DNA from: Mycobacterium deserti
GTDB lineage: Bacteria > Actinomycetota > Actinomycetes > Mycobacteriales > Mycobacteriaceae
Direction: 5' to 3'
NCBI RefSeq assembly: GCF_025345615.1
Contig: NZ_JAODWD010000003.1
Coordinates: 744,001-808,000, forward strand
Length of the DNA: 64,000 nucleotides
Below are positions 39,209-50,563 of this stretch, piece after piece (positions within the stretch are counted from its first letter, which is position 1; every line of letters starts with the position of its first letter). The notes under the pieces were generated by a model that saw nothing but the letters and a program-made list of their open reading frames with translations, had not been told where the DNA came from and made no database searches. The translations under genes were made by a program, and so were the position numbers.

Positions 39209-41998
39209 ATGGTTGACGTCGGCGAACTCGAACCCATCGGTGCGGTTCAACGCACCCAGGTCGGGCGTGAAGCCACCGAGCCGATGCGTGAGGACATCCG
39301 CCTTCTCGGTGCGATCCTCGGCGACACCGTTCGCGAGCAGAACGGTGAGGCGGTCTTCGACCTTGTCGAGCGGGCCCGCGTCGAGTCGTTCCGGGTGCGG
39401 CGCTCCGAGATCGACCGTGCGGACCTGGCCGGCATGTTCGACGGAATCGACGTTCGCATGGCCATCCCGGTGATCCGCGCGTTCACCCACTTCGCGTTGC
39501 TGGCCAATGTCGCCGAGGACATCCACCGCGAACGCCGTCGGGCGATCCACGTCGCTGACGGCAAGCCGCCGCAGGACAGCAGCCTGGCCGCCACGTACGC
39601 GAAACTCGATTCGGCCGACCTCGATTCTGCGACGGTCGCTGAAGCGCTCGCTGCGGCGCAGGTCTCACCGGTGATCACCGCACACCCCACCGAGACCCGC
39701 CGTCGCACCGTGTTCGACACCCAGCACCGGATCACCGAACTGATGCGACTGCGCATGCACGGGCACTCACAAACCGATGACGGCCGCGACGTCGAACGCG
39801 AGCTGCGCAGGCACATCCTCACGCTGTGGCAGACGGCGTTGATCCGGTTGTCACGGCTGAAGATCCAGGACGAGATCGAGACGGGGCTGCGCTACTACCC
39901 GGCTGCGTTCTTCGACGTCGTCCCGAAGGTCAACGCCGAGGTGCGCGGCGCGCTGCGTGCGCGATGGCCGGACGCTCGATTGCTCGACGAGCCCATTCTG
40001 CGGCCGGGATCGTGGATCGGCGGCGACCGTGACGGCAACCCGAATGTCACCGCCGACGTGGTGCGACAGGCCACGGGCAACGCCGCGTACGTCGCGTTGG
40101 AGCACTACTTCGTCGAGCTCACGGGGTTGGAGCAGGAGCTATCGATGTCGGCGCGCCTGGTCTCGGTCACCGACGACCTGGTCGCGCTCGCCGACCAATG
40201 TCATGAGCCGGCCCGCGCCGACGAGCCGTATCGCCGCGCCCTGCGCGTAGTGCACGCGCGGCTCACCGCAACCGCGCGCGAAATCCTCGACAGCCAGCCG
40301 GAACACGAACTCGATCTGGGGCTGTCACGCTACGAGTCCCCGCACGACTTGCTGGCCGACCTCGACGTGATCGATGCGTCGCTGCGCGCCCACGGCAGTG
40401 CGGTACTTGCCGACGACCGGCTCGCACGACTGCGGGAGGCGGTGCACGTCTTCGGGTTCCACTTGTCGGGTCTCGACATGCGGCAGAACTCCGACGTGCA
40501 CGAGGAAGTCGTTGCCGAGCTGCTGGCGTGGGCGGGGGTGCACGCCGACTATCGGTCACTACCCGAGCCGGAGCGCGTCGAGTTGCTGGCCGCAGAACTG
40601 GCCACCCGCCGTCCGCTGATCGGTGGCGGAGCGCAATTATCGGATCTGGCCCGCAAGGAACTCGAGATCTGCCGCGCGGCGGCACGCGCCGTCGGCGTGT
40701 ACGGCCCGCGATCGATTCCGAACTACATCATCTCCATGTGCCAGTCGGTGTCCGACATGCTCGAAGCGGCGCTTCTGCTCAAGGAGGTCGGTCTCTTCGA
40801 CGCCTCGAAAGACGCGCCTTATGCACCGGTCGGCATCGTGCCGTTGTTCGAGACCATCGACGACCTGCAGCGCGGATCGTCGATTCTCGAAGCGGCACTC
40901 GACCTTCCGCTGTACCGCGCGGCCGTGTCGGCGCGTGGGGACAACCAGGAGGTCATGCTCGGCTATTCGGACTCCAACAAGGACGGCGGATACCTGGCGG
41001 CCAACTGGGCGCTGTACCGAGCCGAACTCGACCTCGTCGAGTCGGCCCGCAAAACCGGGATTCGGTTGCGGCTCTTCCACGGTCGAGGGGGAACGGTGGG
41101 CCGGGGCGGCGGTCCGAGCTACGAGGCGATCCTGGCGCAGCCGCCAGGTGCGGTGAACGGCTCGCTGCGGATCACCGAACAGGGCGAAGTGATTGCTGCT
41201 AAGTACGCCGAGCCGCGGACCGCGCACCGCAATCTCGAGACGCTCCTGGCCGCGACACTCGAGGCCACGCTGCTCGACGTCGAAGGACTCGGTGATGCGG
41301 CGGGGCCCGCCTACGACGTGCTCGACGACCTGGCCGCACGAGCCCAGCGGGCATACTCCGAATTGGTGCATGAAACACCGGGTTTCGTCGACTACTTCAA
41401 GGCGTCGACGCCGGTCAGCGAGATCGGAGCGCTGAACATCGGCAGCAGACCCACGTCGCGCAAGCCCACGACGTCAATCAGCGATCTGCGGGCGATTCCG
41501 TGGGTGCTTGCGTGGAGCCAGTCGCGAGTGATGCTGCCCGGCTGGTACGGCACCGGCACCGCATGCGAGGAGTGGATCGCCGGTGGCGACGGGCGGCTGG
41601 AGGTGCTGCAGGACCTCTACAGGAATTGGCCGTTCTTCCGCACGGTGTTGTCGAACATGGCGCAGGTACTGGCGAAGTCGGATCTCGGTCTGGCAGCGCG
41701 CTATTCGGAGCTCGTCGATGACGAGAAACTGCGGCGACGGGTGTTCGACAAGATTGTCGACGAGCACCAACGCACAATCCGCATGCACAAGCTCATCACC
41801 GGCCAGGACGACCTGCTGGCCGACAACCCGGCGCTGGCGCGGTCGGTGTTCAACCGGTTCCCGTACCTGGAGCCGCTGAACCATCTTCAGGTGGAACTGC
41901 TGCGGCGCTACCGCTCCGGCGACGAGGACGAACTGGTGCAGCGTGGCATCCTGCTGACCATGAGCGGCCTGGCGACCGCGCTACGCAACAGCGGTTAG
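39209..41998 (+). CDS. ppc: phosphoenolpyruvate carboxylase
   Basis: Anaplerotic enzyme forming oxaloacetate from phosphoenolpyruvate and bicarbonate. Its 929 residues are full length. Catalytic His159 sits in [16 protein letters not shown]. The bicarbonate/PEP loop [14 protein letters not shown], the flexible loop [20 protein letters not shown] and the C-terminal RNSG are all present. M. tuberculosis lacks this gene and relies on other anaplerotic routes, so its presence fits a fast-growing relative. It lies alone between secG and a convergent small gene, whose stop overlaps the ppc stop. Confidence 0.96.
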   Translation: MVDVGELEPIGAVQRTQVGREATEPMREDIRLLGAILGDTVREQNGEAVFDLVERARVESFRVRRSEIDRADLAGMFDGIDVRMAIPVIRAFTHFALLANVAEDIHRERRRAIHVADGKPPQDSSLAATYAKLDSADLDSATVAEALAAAQVSPVITAHPTETRRRTVFDTQHRITELMRLRMHGHSQTDDGRDVERELRRHILTLWQTALIRLSRLKIQDEIETGLRYYPAAFFDVVPKVNAEVRGALRARWPDARLLDEPILRPGSWIGGDRDGNPNVTADVVRQATGNAAYVALEHYFVELTGLEQELSMSARLVSVTDDLVALADQCHEPARADEPYRRALRVVHARLTATAREILDSQPEHELDLGLSRYESPHDLLADLDVIDASLRAHGSAVLADDRLARLREAVHVFGFHLSGLDMRQNSDVHEEVVAELLAWAGVHADYRSLPEPERVELLAAELATRRPLIGGGAQLSDLARKELEICRAAARAVGVYGPRSIPNYIISMCQSVSDMLEAALLLKEVGLFDASKDAPYAPVGIVPLFETIDDLQRGSSILEAALDLPLYRAAVSARGDNQEVMLGYSDSNKDGGYLAANWALYRAELDLVESARKTGIRLRLFHGRGGTVGRGGGPSYEAILAQPPGAVNGSLRITEQGEVIAAKYAEPRTAHRNLETLLAATLEATLLDVEGLGDAAGPAYDVLDDLAARAQRAYSELVHETPGFVDYFKASTPVSEIGALNIGSRPTSRKPTTSISDLRAIPWVLAWSQSRVMLPGWYGTGTACEEWIAGGDGRLEVLQDLYRNWPFFRTVLSNMAQVLAKSDLGLAARYSELVDDEKLRRRVFDKIVDEHQRTIRMHKLITGQDDLLADNPALARSVFNRFPYLEPLNHLQVELLRRYRSGDEDELVQRGILLTMSGLATALRNSG

Positions 41999-42288
41999 GA
42001 CCTCGCGCGGTCGCGCGCCTGCTCGAGTTCTGCGATGAGTGCATCGACCTCGGCGCGTCGCTCCGCGGGCACCATCAGGGAGTAGAACGTGCCGACGCTG
42101 ACGATCACCTGCAGCAGATGCTCTTTCTCACCGCCGAACAGCTTCTTGCGGCGGGTGAGCTCTTTGACCTCCGTCCCGGAGTACTGGTCCGCTGGGTTGC
42201 GGCCGCGCGAGGTATTGGCCCTCAGCTTCTCGACCCAGGCTCCGTCGACCACGATGCTCTCGCCGTTGATGCCGTCGATGCGAAACAC
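41995..42288 (-). CDS. conserved hypothetical protein, 97 aa
   Basis: A small soluble protein. The first half looks beta-rich ([22 protein letters not shown], then [26 protein letters not shown]). The end is a charged helix ([22 protein letters not shown]). The strand-rich part followed by one helix is compatible with a small PH-like fold, but I cannot name a family. No signal peptide or membrane helix. ATG 42288 is the only reasonable start. It overlaps ppc by 4 bp tail-to-tail. Confidence 0.7.
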   Translation of the reverse strand: MFRIDGINGESIVVDGAWVEKLRANTSRGRNPADQYSGTEVKELTRRKKLFGGEKEHLLQVIVSVGTFYSLMVPAERRAEVDALIAELEQARDRARS

Positions 42289-42314
42289 CAGGCGATCCTA
42301 ACGGCTGACTCGCC

Positions 42315-42686
42315 CTAGAGGCCGGCGGTCCGACGCATCCTGTTGACCGCGCCGCGGACGGCCTGCTCGGTCGCGGCCAGCGGCGTCATGACCGACTCGC
42401 CGATGCCCACAATGCGCTCGACGCGGTCGACGATGCCCTCCATGCGGTCGACGACCGCGTTGAGTCGCGGTGCGAGCTGGTTGATCTGGCTGATCGTGTC
42501 GTTGAACCGCTCAAGGGTCGCGTCCAGATTCTCGGTCGACTTGTTCAGGTCGACGAGGGTTTCGCTCAGACCCTCGAGGATGGTGTCGACCTGTTCGACG
42601 GTCACGTCGGCGTTCAGCGCCGCCTGCGCGAGCTTCCTGATCCGTTCGGAGCCGGTGCGTACCGGTTTGCCATCCTTGTCAGCCAT
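42315..42686 (-). CDS. conserved coiled-coil-like protein, 123 aa
   Basis: A predominantly helical protein with heptad-like repeats. Two helical stretches (RIRKLAQAALNADVTVEQVDTI; LNKSTENLDATLERFNDTISQINQLAPRLNAVVDRMEGIVDRV) lead to a basic C-terminus AVRGAVNRMRRTAGL. The spacing of Leu/Val suggests oligomerisation. No signal peptide. The start is ATG 42686 (MADKDGKPV) or ATG 42695. It precedes the small hypothetical gene by 26 nt on the same strand. No function assignable; similar small proteins near the pentose phosphate genes occur in other mycobacteria. Confidence 0.75.
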   Translation of the reverse strand: MADKDGKPVRTGSERIRKLAQAALNADVTVEQVDTILEGLSETLVDLNKSTENLDATLERFNDTISQINQLAPRLNAVVDRMEGIVDRVERIVGIGESVMTPLAATEQAVRGAVNRMRRTAGL

Positions 42687-42959
42687 GACGGTCATTTGAT
42701 CACAGTCGCGGGAACCGTCGGGGCTGACTCGACGTCTGAACCAGGTGTGGGGAAGTGGGCAGGCGACGCGCCGTCGCGGCAGTGCGCAGCGGATCCCCGG
42801 CGGCGGCTCCGCGCGTCGGATTTTTCCGGGCGGACCGCCGAGTACGCGGCCGGGCTGCGCGACGGTGAGGAGGACCATCGGGCAGCCGCGCGTGAATGAC
42901 GCGCTTTCAGTAGGACACGACGGGAGGCACGATGTCGCCGGTGCGTCAGCCGTGGTGGC

Positions 42960-43697
42960 TCAGAGCTTGCTGGCGGCCGACTCGTCCAACAGCCACACAG
43001 TTGCGTCGCCCCCGATCCCCCCTGCGGCGGGCACATCCACCGGATCGGCACCGTTGACGGCGGCGGCCACCGCATCGGCTTTGCCCTCGCCCGAGCAGAC
43101 CAACCACACCTCGCGAGACCGCTGAATAGCGGGCAGGGTCAACGTGATTCGCTTCGGTGGCGGCTTTGGGGAGTCGGGAACGCCAAGCACGAACCGGCTG
43201 GTCTCCCGCACCGCAGGGGTATCGGGGAACAGTGAATTGATGTGGCCTTCGGGGCCGACCCCGAGCAGGTGCACGTCAAACGTCGGTGCCGGCTCGCCGT
43301 GTTCGGCGTTGGCGGCCAGCACCTGCTCATATGCCAGCGCTGCGGCGTCGAGATCATCGCCGTACTCGTCGTCCAGCGCCGGCATCGCATGCACGTTGGC
43401 CGCGGGGATGTCGATGTGGTCCAGCAGCGCCTCGCGGGCCTGCTTGTCGTTGCGCTCGTCGTCGTCCGCGGCGACGTAACGCTCGTCGCCGAAGTAGATG
43501 TGAACGTTCGACCAGTCGATCCGATCGGCGTGTTCGAGAAGCTTCTTCAGCATCCCGATCCCGGTTCCGCCGCCCGTCAGCACGATCGAGGCCCGACCGC
43601 GGAAGTCGGCAACAGAGATTATCTGCTCGGCCAGCCGCTCAGCCGCTGCCGTCACCAGCGCGTCGGGGTCGGCATAGGTGTGCACTGAGGTGTTCAC
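42960..43697 (-). CDS. pgl: 6-phosphogluconolactonase
   Basis: Hydrolyses 6-phosphogluconolactone, the product of Zwf. It has 245 residues of the NagB/RpiA-like fold: [17 protein letters not shown] binds phosphate, [11 protein letters not shown] is diagnostic, and [16 protein letters not shown] carries the catalytic histidine. Called devB in M. tuberculosis. The GTG start overlaps the opcA stop by 4 bp. It is the last gene of the tkt-tal-zwf-opcA-pgl operon; a 273-nt gap separates it from the next minus-strand gene, with nothing recognisable in it. Confidence 0.95.
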   Translation of the reverse strand: MNTSVHTYADPDALVTAAAERLAEQIISVADFRGRASIVLTGGGTGIGMLKKLLEHADRIDWSNVHIYFGDERYVAADDDERNDKQAREALLDHIDIPAANVHAMPALDDEYGDDLDAAALAYEQVLAANAEHGEPAPTFDVHLLGVGPEGHINSLFPDTPAVRETSRFVLGVPDSPKPPPKRITLTLPAIQRSREVWLVCSGEGKADAVAAAVNGADPVDVPAAGGIGGDATVWLLDESAASKL

Positions 43698-44605
43698 ACG
43701 TACTCCACTTTGTCGATGCCCTGCAGGGCCTCGTGATAGATCTCGTCGGGGTCAAGCCGGCGCAGATCCTCGGCGAGACACTCTTTGGCCTCCCTGCGCG
43801 CCAGCGGAATCAAGGCTTCCGGCCGGGACGTGCGGGTCAGCTTCGCCGTCGTCCCCTCCTGGGGACGACTCAACGTCACGGTCTCGCTGGACCGCGTCAA
43901 TTCGACCTTCAAGTCGCCAACCGCCCGCTTCACGGGACCGTCGATGCGCGCGGCCAACCAGCCGGCCAGCACATCGAGAGACGGCTCGTTTCGCAGACCG
44001 GACACCAGTGCCGACGTGATCTGCTCATGCGGTTCCTGGTCGACCGCCGCGGCGAGCAAGGCGCGCCAGTAGGTGATCCGAGCCCACGCGAGATCTGTGT
44101 CGCCTGCGCTGTAACCCTGGAGGCGGCCCTTGATCGCGGCCAACGGATCAGTGCATGCCGTCGCATTGGTGATTCGTCGCTTCGCCAACCGGCCCAAGGG
44201 ATCCTGGGCCGGGACAGCGGGTCCGCCAATCGGCCACCACGCCACCACCGGGGTGTCAGGCAACAGGAAGGGCAGCACCACGCTGTCGGCGTGGTCGGCG
44301 AGATCGCCGTGCAGACGCAGGGCAACGATCTCTCCGGCCCCGGCGTCGCCCCCGACGCGCAATTGCGCATCCAGCCGCGAGTCGGCACCGTCACGATCGC
44401 CGGGCACGACCACGATGACCCGGCAGGGGTGCTCGCGGCTGGCGAAGGCTGCCGCCTCGATCGAGTCCTCAAGCGATTCGTCGGAGTCAAGCGAGATCAC
44501 CAACGTGAGCACCCGGCTCAAGGTAATGGCGCCGCCCTCTTCACGCAGGCCCGTGATCTTCTTGTTGATGTCGTTGGTTGTGGTGCCCGGCAGATCAATA
44601 ATCAT
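43694..44605 (-). CDS. opcA: glucose-6-phosphate dehydrogenase assembly protein OpcA
   Basis: A 303-residue protein needed for assembly or allosteric activation of glucose-6-phosphate dehydrogenase in cyanobacteria and actinobacteria. Family segments visible are [38 protein letters not shown] and [23 protein letters not shown]. The start ATG at 44605 lies 49 nt after the zwf stop. The 4-bp overlap with pgl and the position after zwf match the usual actinobacterial order. Confidence 0.93.
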   Translation of the reverse strand: MIIDLPGTTTNDINKKITGLREEGGAITLSRVLTLVISLDSDESLEDSIEAAAFASREHPCRVIVVVPGDRDGADSRLDAQLRVGGDAGAGEIVALRLHGDLADHADSVVLPFLLPDTPVVAWWPIGGPAVPAQDPLGRLAKRRITNATACTDPLAAIKGRLQGYSAGDTDLAWARITYWRALLAAAVDQEPHEQITSALVSGLRNEPSLDVLAGWLAARIDGPVKRAVGDLKVELTRSSETVTLSRPQEGTTAKLTRTSRPEALIPLARREAKECLAEDLRRLDPDEIYHEALQGIDKVEYV

Positions 44606-44654
44606 TGCTCGACTCCTCCGCGCTGCGATGCTCGCGCATGGTCGCCTTGCGGGC

Positions 44655-46181
44655 TCACGGCCGCCTCCATTCCCGACCCATGCGGTGCATCATCTCGTCG
44701 GCCGATGCCGGCCCCCACGTACCTGCTTCGTAGGCATCGGGTTTTCCTTGCGAGGCCCAATGGTCCAGCACCGGATCGAGTATTTCCCAAGACATTTCGA
44801 CTTCTTTGTTCACCGGGAACAGTGACGGCTCGCCGAGCAGCACATCGAGGATGAGCCGCTCGTACGCCTCGGGGGAGTCCTCGGCGAACGCTGAACCGTA
44901 CGAGAAGTCCATGTTGACGTCGCGGACCTCCATCGCGCTACCGGGGACTTTGGACCCGAACCGGGTGGTGATGCCCTCGTCGGGCTGCACCCGGATCACC
45001 AACGCGTTCTGACCGAGTTCCTCGGTCATCGTCTTGTCGAACGGCAGATGCGGGGCGCGTTTGAATATCAGCGCGATCTCAGTCACACGGCGACCCAGAC
45101 GTTTCCCGGTGCGCAGGAAGAACGGGACGCCTGCCCATCGGCGGGTGTCGATCTCCACGGTGATCGCCGCATAGGTCTCCGTGATGGAGTCTTCGGAGAA
45201 GCCCTCTTCTTCGAGCAGTCCGACGACCTTCTCGCTGCCCTGCCAGCCCGCGGCGTACTGACCGCGAGCGGTCGTCTGATCCAGTGGCTGCATCGGCTGG
45301 GTGGCGGAGAGCACTTTGATCTTCTCTGCCTGCAGTTCCGACGGACCGAAGCTGACCGGCTCTTCCATGGCGGTCAGTGCGAGCAGCTGCAGCAAGTGAT
45401 TCTGGATCACATCGCGCGCCGCGCCGACTCCGTCGTAATAGCCGCCGCGGCCGCCGAGTCCGATGTCCTCGGCCATCGTGATCTGCACGCTGTCGACGTA
45501 GTTGTTGTTCCAGATCGGCTCGTACAACTCGTTGGCGAACCTCAGCGCGAGGATGTTCTGGACGGTTTCCTTACCGAGGTAGTGGTCGATACGGAACACC
45601 GATTCCTCGGGGAACACGCTGTTGACGACGCCGTTGAGCTCCTGCGCGCTCTGCAGGTCGTGTCCGAACGGCTTCTCGATGACGACCCGGCTCCAGCGAC
45701 CTTCCTGCGGACGGGCCAGACCGGATTTCTGCAGCTGCTCGCACACCTGCTGGAAGGCTTTCGGCGGGATCGACAGGTAGAAGGCGTGATTGCCGCTGGT
45801 GCCGCGCTCGGCATCGAGCTTGTCGAGCTGCTCGGCAAGCCGCCCGAACGCTTCCTCATCGTCGAAGGTGCCCTGGACGAACCGGATTCCCTCGGCCAAC
45901 CGGTCCCAGACTTCCTGACGGAACGGGGTGCGCGCGTGCTGTTTCACCGCTTCGTAGACCACCTGGCCGAAATCTTCATGCTCCCAGTCACGTCGGGCGA
46001 AGCCGATCAGGGAGAAGCTTGCGGGTAGCAGGCCGCGGTTGGCGAGATCGTAGATTGCCGGCATCAACTTCTTGCGGGCCAGGTCGCCGGTCACGCCGAA
46101 GATGACGACGCCGCACGGTCCCGCGATGCGGGGCATCCGCTTGTCGCGCTTGTCGCGCAGCGGATTGACCCAGCCGCTCAT
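44655..46181 (-). CDS. zwf: glucose-6-phosphate 1-dehydrogenase
   Basis: First enzyme of the oxidative pentose phosphate pathway, 508 residues. The dinucleotide-binding motif [10 protein letters not shown] is at 29-38 and the substrate/catalytic motif RIDHYLGKE at 197-205, followed by [10 protein letters not shown]. The C-terminal beta-alpha domain is complete. ATG 46181 overlaps the tal stop (ATGA). A second in-frame ATG at 46136 (MPRIAGPC) starts closer to the fold, so the basic first 15 residues could be dispensable. Confidence 0.96.
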   Translation of the reverse strand: MSGWVNPLRDKRDKRMPRIAGPCGVVIFGVTGDLARKKLMPAIYDLANRGLLPASFSLIGFARRDWEHEDFGQVVYEAVKQHARTPFRQEVWDRLAEGIRFVQGTFDDEEAFGRLAEQLDKLDAERGTSGNHAFYLSIPPKAFQQVCEQLQKSGLARPQEGRWSRVVIEKPFGHDLQSAQELNGVVNSVFPEESVFRIDHYLGKETVQNILALRFANELYEPIWNNNYVDSVQITMAEDIGLGGRGGYYDGVGAARDVIQNHLLQLLALTAMEEPVSFGPSELQAEKIKVLSATQPMQPLDQTTARGQYAAGWQGSEKVVGLLEEEGFSEDSITETYAAITVEIDTRRWAGVPFFLRTGKRLGRRVTEIALIFKRAPHLPFDKTMTEELGQNALVIRVQPDEGITTRFGSKVPGSAMEVRDVNMDFSYGSAFAEDSPEAYERLILDVLLGEPSLFPVNKEVEMSWEILDPVLDHWASQGKPDAYEAGTWGPASADEMMHRMGREWRRP

Positions 46182-47296
46182 TTCTTCGCGGCGTCGAGCT
46201 GGCCCTTAGTGGCTTCGAGCAGTTCGAGCCATGACTTCTCGAACTTCTCGACACCCTCGTTCTCCAGAACGAGGAACACGTCGGTGAGGTCGATACCCAC
46301 CGACTCGAGCTTGTCGAAGACGGCCTGTGCCTCGTCGGCTTTGCCCGTGACGGTGTCACCGGTGATGACACCGTGGTCGGCTACGGCGTCAATCGTCTTC
46401 TCCGGCATCGTGTTCACGGTGTTGGGGGCGACCAGCTCGGTCACGTAGAGGGTGTCGGAGTAGTCGGGGTTCTTCACACCGGTCGACGCCCACAGCGGAC
46501 GCTGGACGCGTGCGCCGTCACTCTTGAGCGCCTCGAACCGCGACCCACCGACGAAGATCTCCTCGTAGGCGGCGTAGGCCAGGCGGGCGTTGGCCACACC
46601 GGCCTGACCGCGCAGCGCCAACGCCTCGTCGGTACCGATTTCTTCGAGCCGCTTGTCGATCTCGGTGTCGACGCGGGAGACGAAGAACGAAGCGACCGAA
46701 TGAATCTTCGACAGGTCGTGGCCGGCCTCCTTGGCCTTCTCCAGACCCTCGAGGTAGGCGTCCATCACCGCGCGATAACGCTCGACGGAGAAGATCAGCG
46801 TCACGTTGACCGAAATCCCCTCGCCCAGTACGGCGGTGATAGCGGGAACGCCTTCCTTCATCGCCGGGATCTTGATGAAGAGATTCGGCCGGTCGACGAT
46901 TTTCCACAACTCGACGGCCTGTGAGATCGTCTTGTCCGCGTCGCGTGCCAGCCGCGGATCCACCTCGATCGACACCCGACCGTCGACGCCGTCAGAGTTG
47001 CGGTAGACGTCGGCCAGGACGTCGCAGGCGTCTCGGACGTCGTCGGTAGTGACGGTTCGGATCGTGGCGTCGACGTCCGCGCCTCGTTCCGCAAGCTCCG
47101 ACACCTGCGCGTTGTACGCGTCACCCTTCGACAGCGCCGCCTGGAAGATCGACGGGTTGGTGGTGACACCGACGACGCTCTTGGTGTCGATCAACTCTTT
47201 CAAGTTGCCGGTCTGCAACCGGTCGCGGGACAAATCGTCGAGCCATACGGACACGCCCGCCGCGGACAGCGCCGCGAGATTCGAATTCTGTGCCAT
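46178..47296 (-). CDS. tal: transaldolase
   Basis: Non-oxidative pentose phosphate enzyme moving a three-carbon unit through a Schiff base. The 372-residue form is the long actinobacterial type. The Schiff-base lysine is K142 in LFIKIPAM, and [11 protein letters not shown] near residue 44 plus [19 protein letters not shown] are diagnostic. It lies 27 nt downstream of tkt and overlaps zwf by 4 bp. Confidence 0.96.
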   Translation of the reverse strand: MAQNSNLAALSAAGVSVWLDDLSRDRLQTGNLKELIDTKSVVGVTTNPSIFQAALSKGDAYNAQVSELAERGADVDATIRTVTTDDVRDACDVLADVYRNSDGVDGRVSIEVDPRLARDADKTISQAVELWKIVDRPNLFIKIPAMKEGVPAITAVLGEGISVNVTLIFSVERYRAVMDAYLEGLEKAKEAGHDLSKIHSVASFFVSRVDTEIDKRLEEIGTDEALALRGQAGVANARLAYAAYEEIFVGGSRFEALKSDGARVQRPLWASTGVKNPDYSDTLYVTELVAPNTVNTMPEKTIDAVADHGVITGDTVTGKADEAQAVFDKLESVGIDLTDVFLVLENEGVEKFEKSWLELLEATKGQLDAAKK

Positions 47297-47323
47297 TTCT
47301 GTGCCTTTCAGGACTTGTCGATA

Positions 47324-49414
47324 TCAGTTGTCTATGGAGCGTTCCGCCGCGGCCACCACGGCCTCGGGAGTGAAGCCGAACTCACGGAACAGCGTCTTGT
47401 CGTCGGCCGATTCGCCGTAGTGCTCGATCGAGACGATCTCGCCGGTGTCGCCGACGAGCTTGTACCAGCTCTGCGCGACCGCAGCTTCGACGGCCACGCG
47501 CGCCGACACGGCCGGCGGCAGGACGCTGTCGCGGTACTCCGCCGGCTGCGACTCGAACCACTCGACGCACGGCATCGACACCACCGTCGCGGTGATTCCC
47601 TTGTCCGCCAACAGCTTCTGCGCTTCGACACACAACTGCAGCTCCGACCCGGTGCCGATCAGCACCACGTCGGGCTTCTCGGCCGGGGCGCCGCCCAGCA
47701 CGTAGCCGCCTTTCGCGACGCCGTCGGGATCGGTGCCCTCCAGCACCGGAATGCCCTGTCGGGTCAGAATGAAACCCACCGGCCCGCTGCCGTTGCCGCG
47801 CGCCAGGATGCTGCGCCACGCGTACGCCGTCTCGTTCGGGTCGCCGGGCCGCACCACGGAGAGGTTCGGGATGGCCCGCAGCGCCGCCAGGTGTTCGATC
47901 GGTTGGTGCGTCGGTCCGTCCTCGCCGAGACCGATCGAATCGTGGGTCCAGATGTAGATCGTGTCGATGTCCATCAGCGACGCCAACCGGACCGCCGGAC
48001 GCATGTAGTCGGAGAACTGCAGGAACGTCCCGCCGAAGGCGCGCGTCGGACCGTGCAGCACGATGCCGGACAAAATCGAGCCCATTGCGTGCTCGCGAAT
48101 GCCGAAGTGCAGCACCCGGCCGTACCAGTCGGCCGTGAAGTCGTCAGTCGAAATGGACGGCGGACCAAAGGACTTGACGCCTTTGATCGTGGTGTTGTTG
48201 CTGCCGGCCAGGTCGGCCGAGCCGCCCCACAGTTCGGGGAGCTTGGGTGCGACGTCGTTGAGCACCTGGCCGAACGCGGCGCGGGTGGCCACCGCCTTGG
48301 AGCCGGGCTCCCAGTACGTCAGGTCGGCGTCCCAGCCGTCGGGCAGCTCTTCGGCGGTGAGCCGGTCGAGCAGCTTCTTGCGCTCCGGTTCGCGCTCGGC
48401 CCAGGCGTCGAACGCCGGCTGCCACTTCTCGTGCGCCTCCCGGCCCCGGTCGACGAGTTTGCGGGTGTGTTCGATGACCTCGGGCCGCACCTCGAACGTC
48501 TTGTCCGGGTCGAAGCCGAGCACTTTCTTGGTGGCGGCGACCTCGTCCTCGCCGAGCGCCGACCCGTGTACCCCGCCGGTGTTCATCTTGTTCGGCGCGG
48601 GATAGCCGATGATCGTGCGCACCGCGATGAACGACGGCTTGTCGGTGACCTTTTTGGCCTCCGCGATGGCCTGCTCGATGCCGGCGACGTTCTCGCCGCC
48701 CTCGACTTGCTGGACGTGCCACCCGTAGGCGCGGTAGCGGGCCACCACGTCTTCGGAGAGGGCGATGTTGGTGTCGTGCTCGATCGAGATCTGGTTCTGG
48801 TCGTAGAACACGATCAGGTTGCCGAGCTGCTGGGTGCCCGCCAGCGAGGAGGCCTCGCTGGTGACGCCCTCTTCCATGTCGCCGTCGGAGGCGATCACGT
48901 AGATGTAGTGGTCGAACGGGCTCTCGCCGGGGGGAGCATCGGGGTCGAACAGCCCCCGCTCATACCGCGACGCCATGGCCATCCCGACGGCCGACGCCAG
49001 GCCCTGCCCGAGTGGGCCCGTTGTGATCTCGACACCCTTGGTGTGGCGGAACTCCGGGTGTCCGGGCGTCTTGGACTTGAACGTCCGCAAGGCCTCGATG
49101 TCGGACAGTTCGAGCCCGAAGCCGCCGAGGTACAGCTGGATGTACAGCGTCAGGCTGGTATGCCCGCACGACAGCACGAAGCGGTCCCGCCCGAGCCAGT
49201 GCACGTCGCTGGGGTCATGGCGCATCTGACGCTGAAACAGCGTGTAGGCCAGCGGTGCGAGGCTCATGGCCGTTCCCGGATGGCCGTTGCCGACCTTCTG
49301 CACCGCATCCGCCGCGAGCACCCGAACTGTGTCCACTGCAACCGAGTCCAGGTCGGTCCAGTCGTCGGGGTGATTGGGGCGGGTGAGGGCGGAGATTTCT
49401 TCGAGCGTGGTCAC
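47324..49414 (-). CDS. tkt: transketolase
   Basis: Thiamine-diphosphate enzyme transferring two-carbon units, 696 residues. The N-terminal domain has KVGNGHPGTAMSLAPLAY and LSCGHTSLTLY, the diphosphate-binding segment ASDGDMEEGVTSEASSLAG ending in YDQNQI, and the central domain has WTHDSIGLGEDGPTHQPIEH. The C-terminal domain is complete. GTG at 49414 is preceded by AGGAG. It is the first gene of the minus-strand pentose phosphate operon and divergent from ctaB; a TAGGGT hexamer at 49465-49470 (minus) could be its -10. Confidence 0.96.
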   Translation of the reverse strand: MTTLEEISALTRPNHPDDWTDLDSVAVDTVRVLAADAVQKVGNGHPGTAMSLAPLAYTLFQRQMRHDPSDVHWLGRDRFVLSCGHTSLTLYIQLYLGGFGLELSDIEALRTFKSKTPGHPEFRHTKGVEITTGPLGQGLASAVGMAMASRYERGLFDPDAPPGESPFDHYIYVIASDGDMEEGVTSEASSLAGTQQLGNLIVFYDQNQISIEHDTNIALSEDVVARYRAYGWHVQQVEGGENVAGIEQAIAEAKKVTDKPSFIAVRTIIGYPAPNKMNTGGVHGSALGEDEVAATKKVLGFDPDKTFEVRPEVIEHTRKLVDRGREAHEKWQPAFDAWAEREPERKKLLDRLTAEELPDGWDADLTYWEPGSKAVATRAAFGQVLNDVAPKLPELWGGSADLAGSNNTTIKGVKSFGPPSISTDDFTADWYGRVLHFGIREHAMGSILSGIVLHGPTRAFGGTFLQFSDYMRPAVRLASLMDIDTIYIWTHDSIGLGEDGPTHQPIEHLAALRAIPNLSVVRPGDPNETAYAWRSILARGNGSGPVGFILTRQGIPVLEGTDPDGVAKGGYVLGGAPAEKPDVVLIGTGSELQLCVEAQKLLADKGITATVVSMPCVEWFESQPAEYRDSVLPPAVSARVAVEAAVAQSWYKLVGDTGEIVSIEHYGESADDKTLFREFGFTPEAVVAAAERSIDN

Positions 49415-49617
49415 AGGTGCTACTCCTGGTCGGGGTCGAGCTCTTCGAGCTGCTCGTTAAAAACACCCTAGTGCGCATAGGTCATCCGCTGCAGGCTGCT
49501 GGGGGACGATTAGGCCGCCGTCAAGGCGCGGTCTACCATCGTCTGTAGTAGACGCCGCGCGCTGCAGCATCTTCTGCTCCTCACGTGCGCATCGCCATTT
49601 CGACAGGAGTTAACTGC

Positions 49618-50550
49618 GTGAGAATTCGCGAAGGGCACCTCATCGATAGGGCGCCCCGCCGATTCCGCGACACGCTCCTTGGCTATGTCTCGTTGACGAA
49701 ACCGCGGGTCATCGAGCTTCTGCTCGTCACGACTATTCCCGCGATGCTGCTGGCCGACCGCGGAACCGTGGACCCACTGCTCATCCTCAACACGCTCGTC
49801 GGCGGCCTGCTGGCCGCCGCGGGCGCCAACACGCTGAACTGTGTCGCCGACGCCGACATCGACAAGGTGATGAAGCGCACGTCGCGACGACCGCTTGCGC
49901 GGGCGACGGTGCCGCGCAGTCACGCGTTGATCTTCGGCCTGGCGCTGTCGGTCGGCGCCTTCTTCTGGCTGTGGTGGACCACGAACCTGCTCTCGGCGCA
50001 CTTGGCCGGCGCGACCATCGCGTTCTACGTGCTGGTGTACACCCTGCTGCTCAAGCGCCGGACGTCGCAGAACGTGGTCTGGGGCGGGGCGGCCGGCTGC
50101 ATGCCGGTGATGATCGGCTGGTCCGCGGTCACCGGGACCATCCAGTGGCCCGCGTTGGTGATGTTCGCGATCATCTTCTTCTGGACACCCCCGCACACCT
50201 GGGCGCTCGCCATGCGCTACAAGGAGGACTACCAGGCCGCAGGCGTGCCGATGCTGCCCGTGGTGGCCACCGAGCAGCAGGTGACCAAGCAGATCCTGGT
50301 CTACACGTGGCTGACCGTCGTCGCCACTTCGGCGCTCGCCCTGACCACCGGCTGGCTGTACGCGGCGGTCGCGCTGCTGGCGGGGGCCTGGTTCCTGGTG
50401 ATGGCCCACCAGCTCTACAGCGGCGTGCGCCGCGGCGAGGCGATCAAACCGCTACGGCTGTTCCTGCAGTCGAACAACTACCTGGCGGTGGTGTTCTGCG
50501 CGCTGGCGGTGGACTCGGTGCTGGGCCTGCCGACGTTGCTCGGGCACTAG
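49618..50550 (+). CDS. ctaB: protoheme IX farnesyltransferase (heme O synthase)
   Basis: UbiA-type prenyltransferase converting heme B to heme O for cytochrome aa3. It has 310 residues with nine predicted membrane helices, starting at [20 protein letters not shown]. The first aspartate-rich motif is [15 protein letters not shown] (D78, D80, D82); the conserved [27 protein letters not shown] and [13 protein letters not shown] segments follow. GTG 49618 has AGGAG at 49605-49609; an ATG at 49585 lacks a site and adds a non-homologous extension. It works with ctaA 3 kb downstream. Confidence 0.96.
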   Translation: MRIREGHLIDRAPRRFRDTLLGYVSLTKPRVIELLLVTTIPAMLLADRGTVDPLLILNTLVGGLLAAAGANTLNCVADADIDKVMKRTSRRPLARATVPRSHALIFGLALSVGAFFWLWWTTNLLSAHLAGATIAFYVLVYTLLLKRRTSQNVVWGGAAGCMPVMIGWSAVTGTIQWPALVMFAIIFFWTPPHTWALAMRYKEDYQAAGVPMLPVVATEQQVTKQILVYTWLTVVATSALALTTGWLYAAVALLAGAWFLVMAHQLYSGVRRGEAIKPLRLFLQSNNYLAVVFCALAVDSVLGLPTLLGH

Positions 50551-50563
50551 GCACACCGGGCGG

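Noticed and set aside
42696..42899. 67-codon plus-strand frame between the coiled-coil gene and pgl
   Set aside because: No ribosome-binding site, Arg/Ala-rich random-looking product, and it would overlap the promoter of the minus-strand gene. Could be a decayed gene, but unsupported.
49585..49617. ATG 33 bp upstream of the chosen ctaB start
   Set aside because: It adds 11 residues with no homology, and the AGGAG site at 49605-49609 lies downstream of it and is well spaced for GTG 49618.
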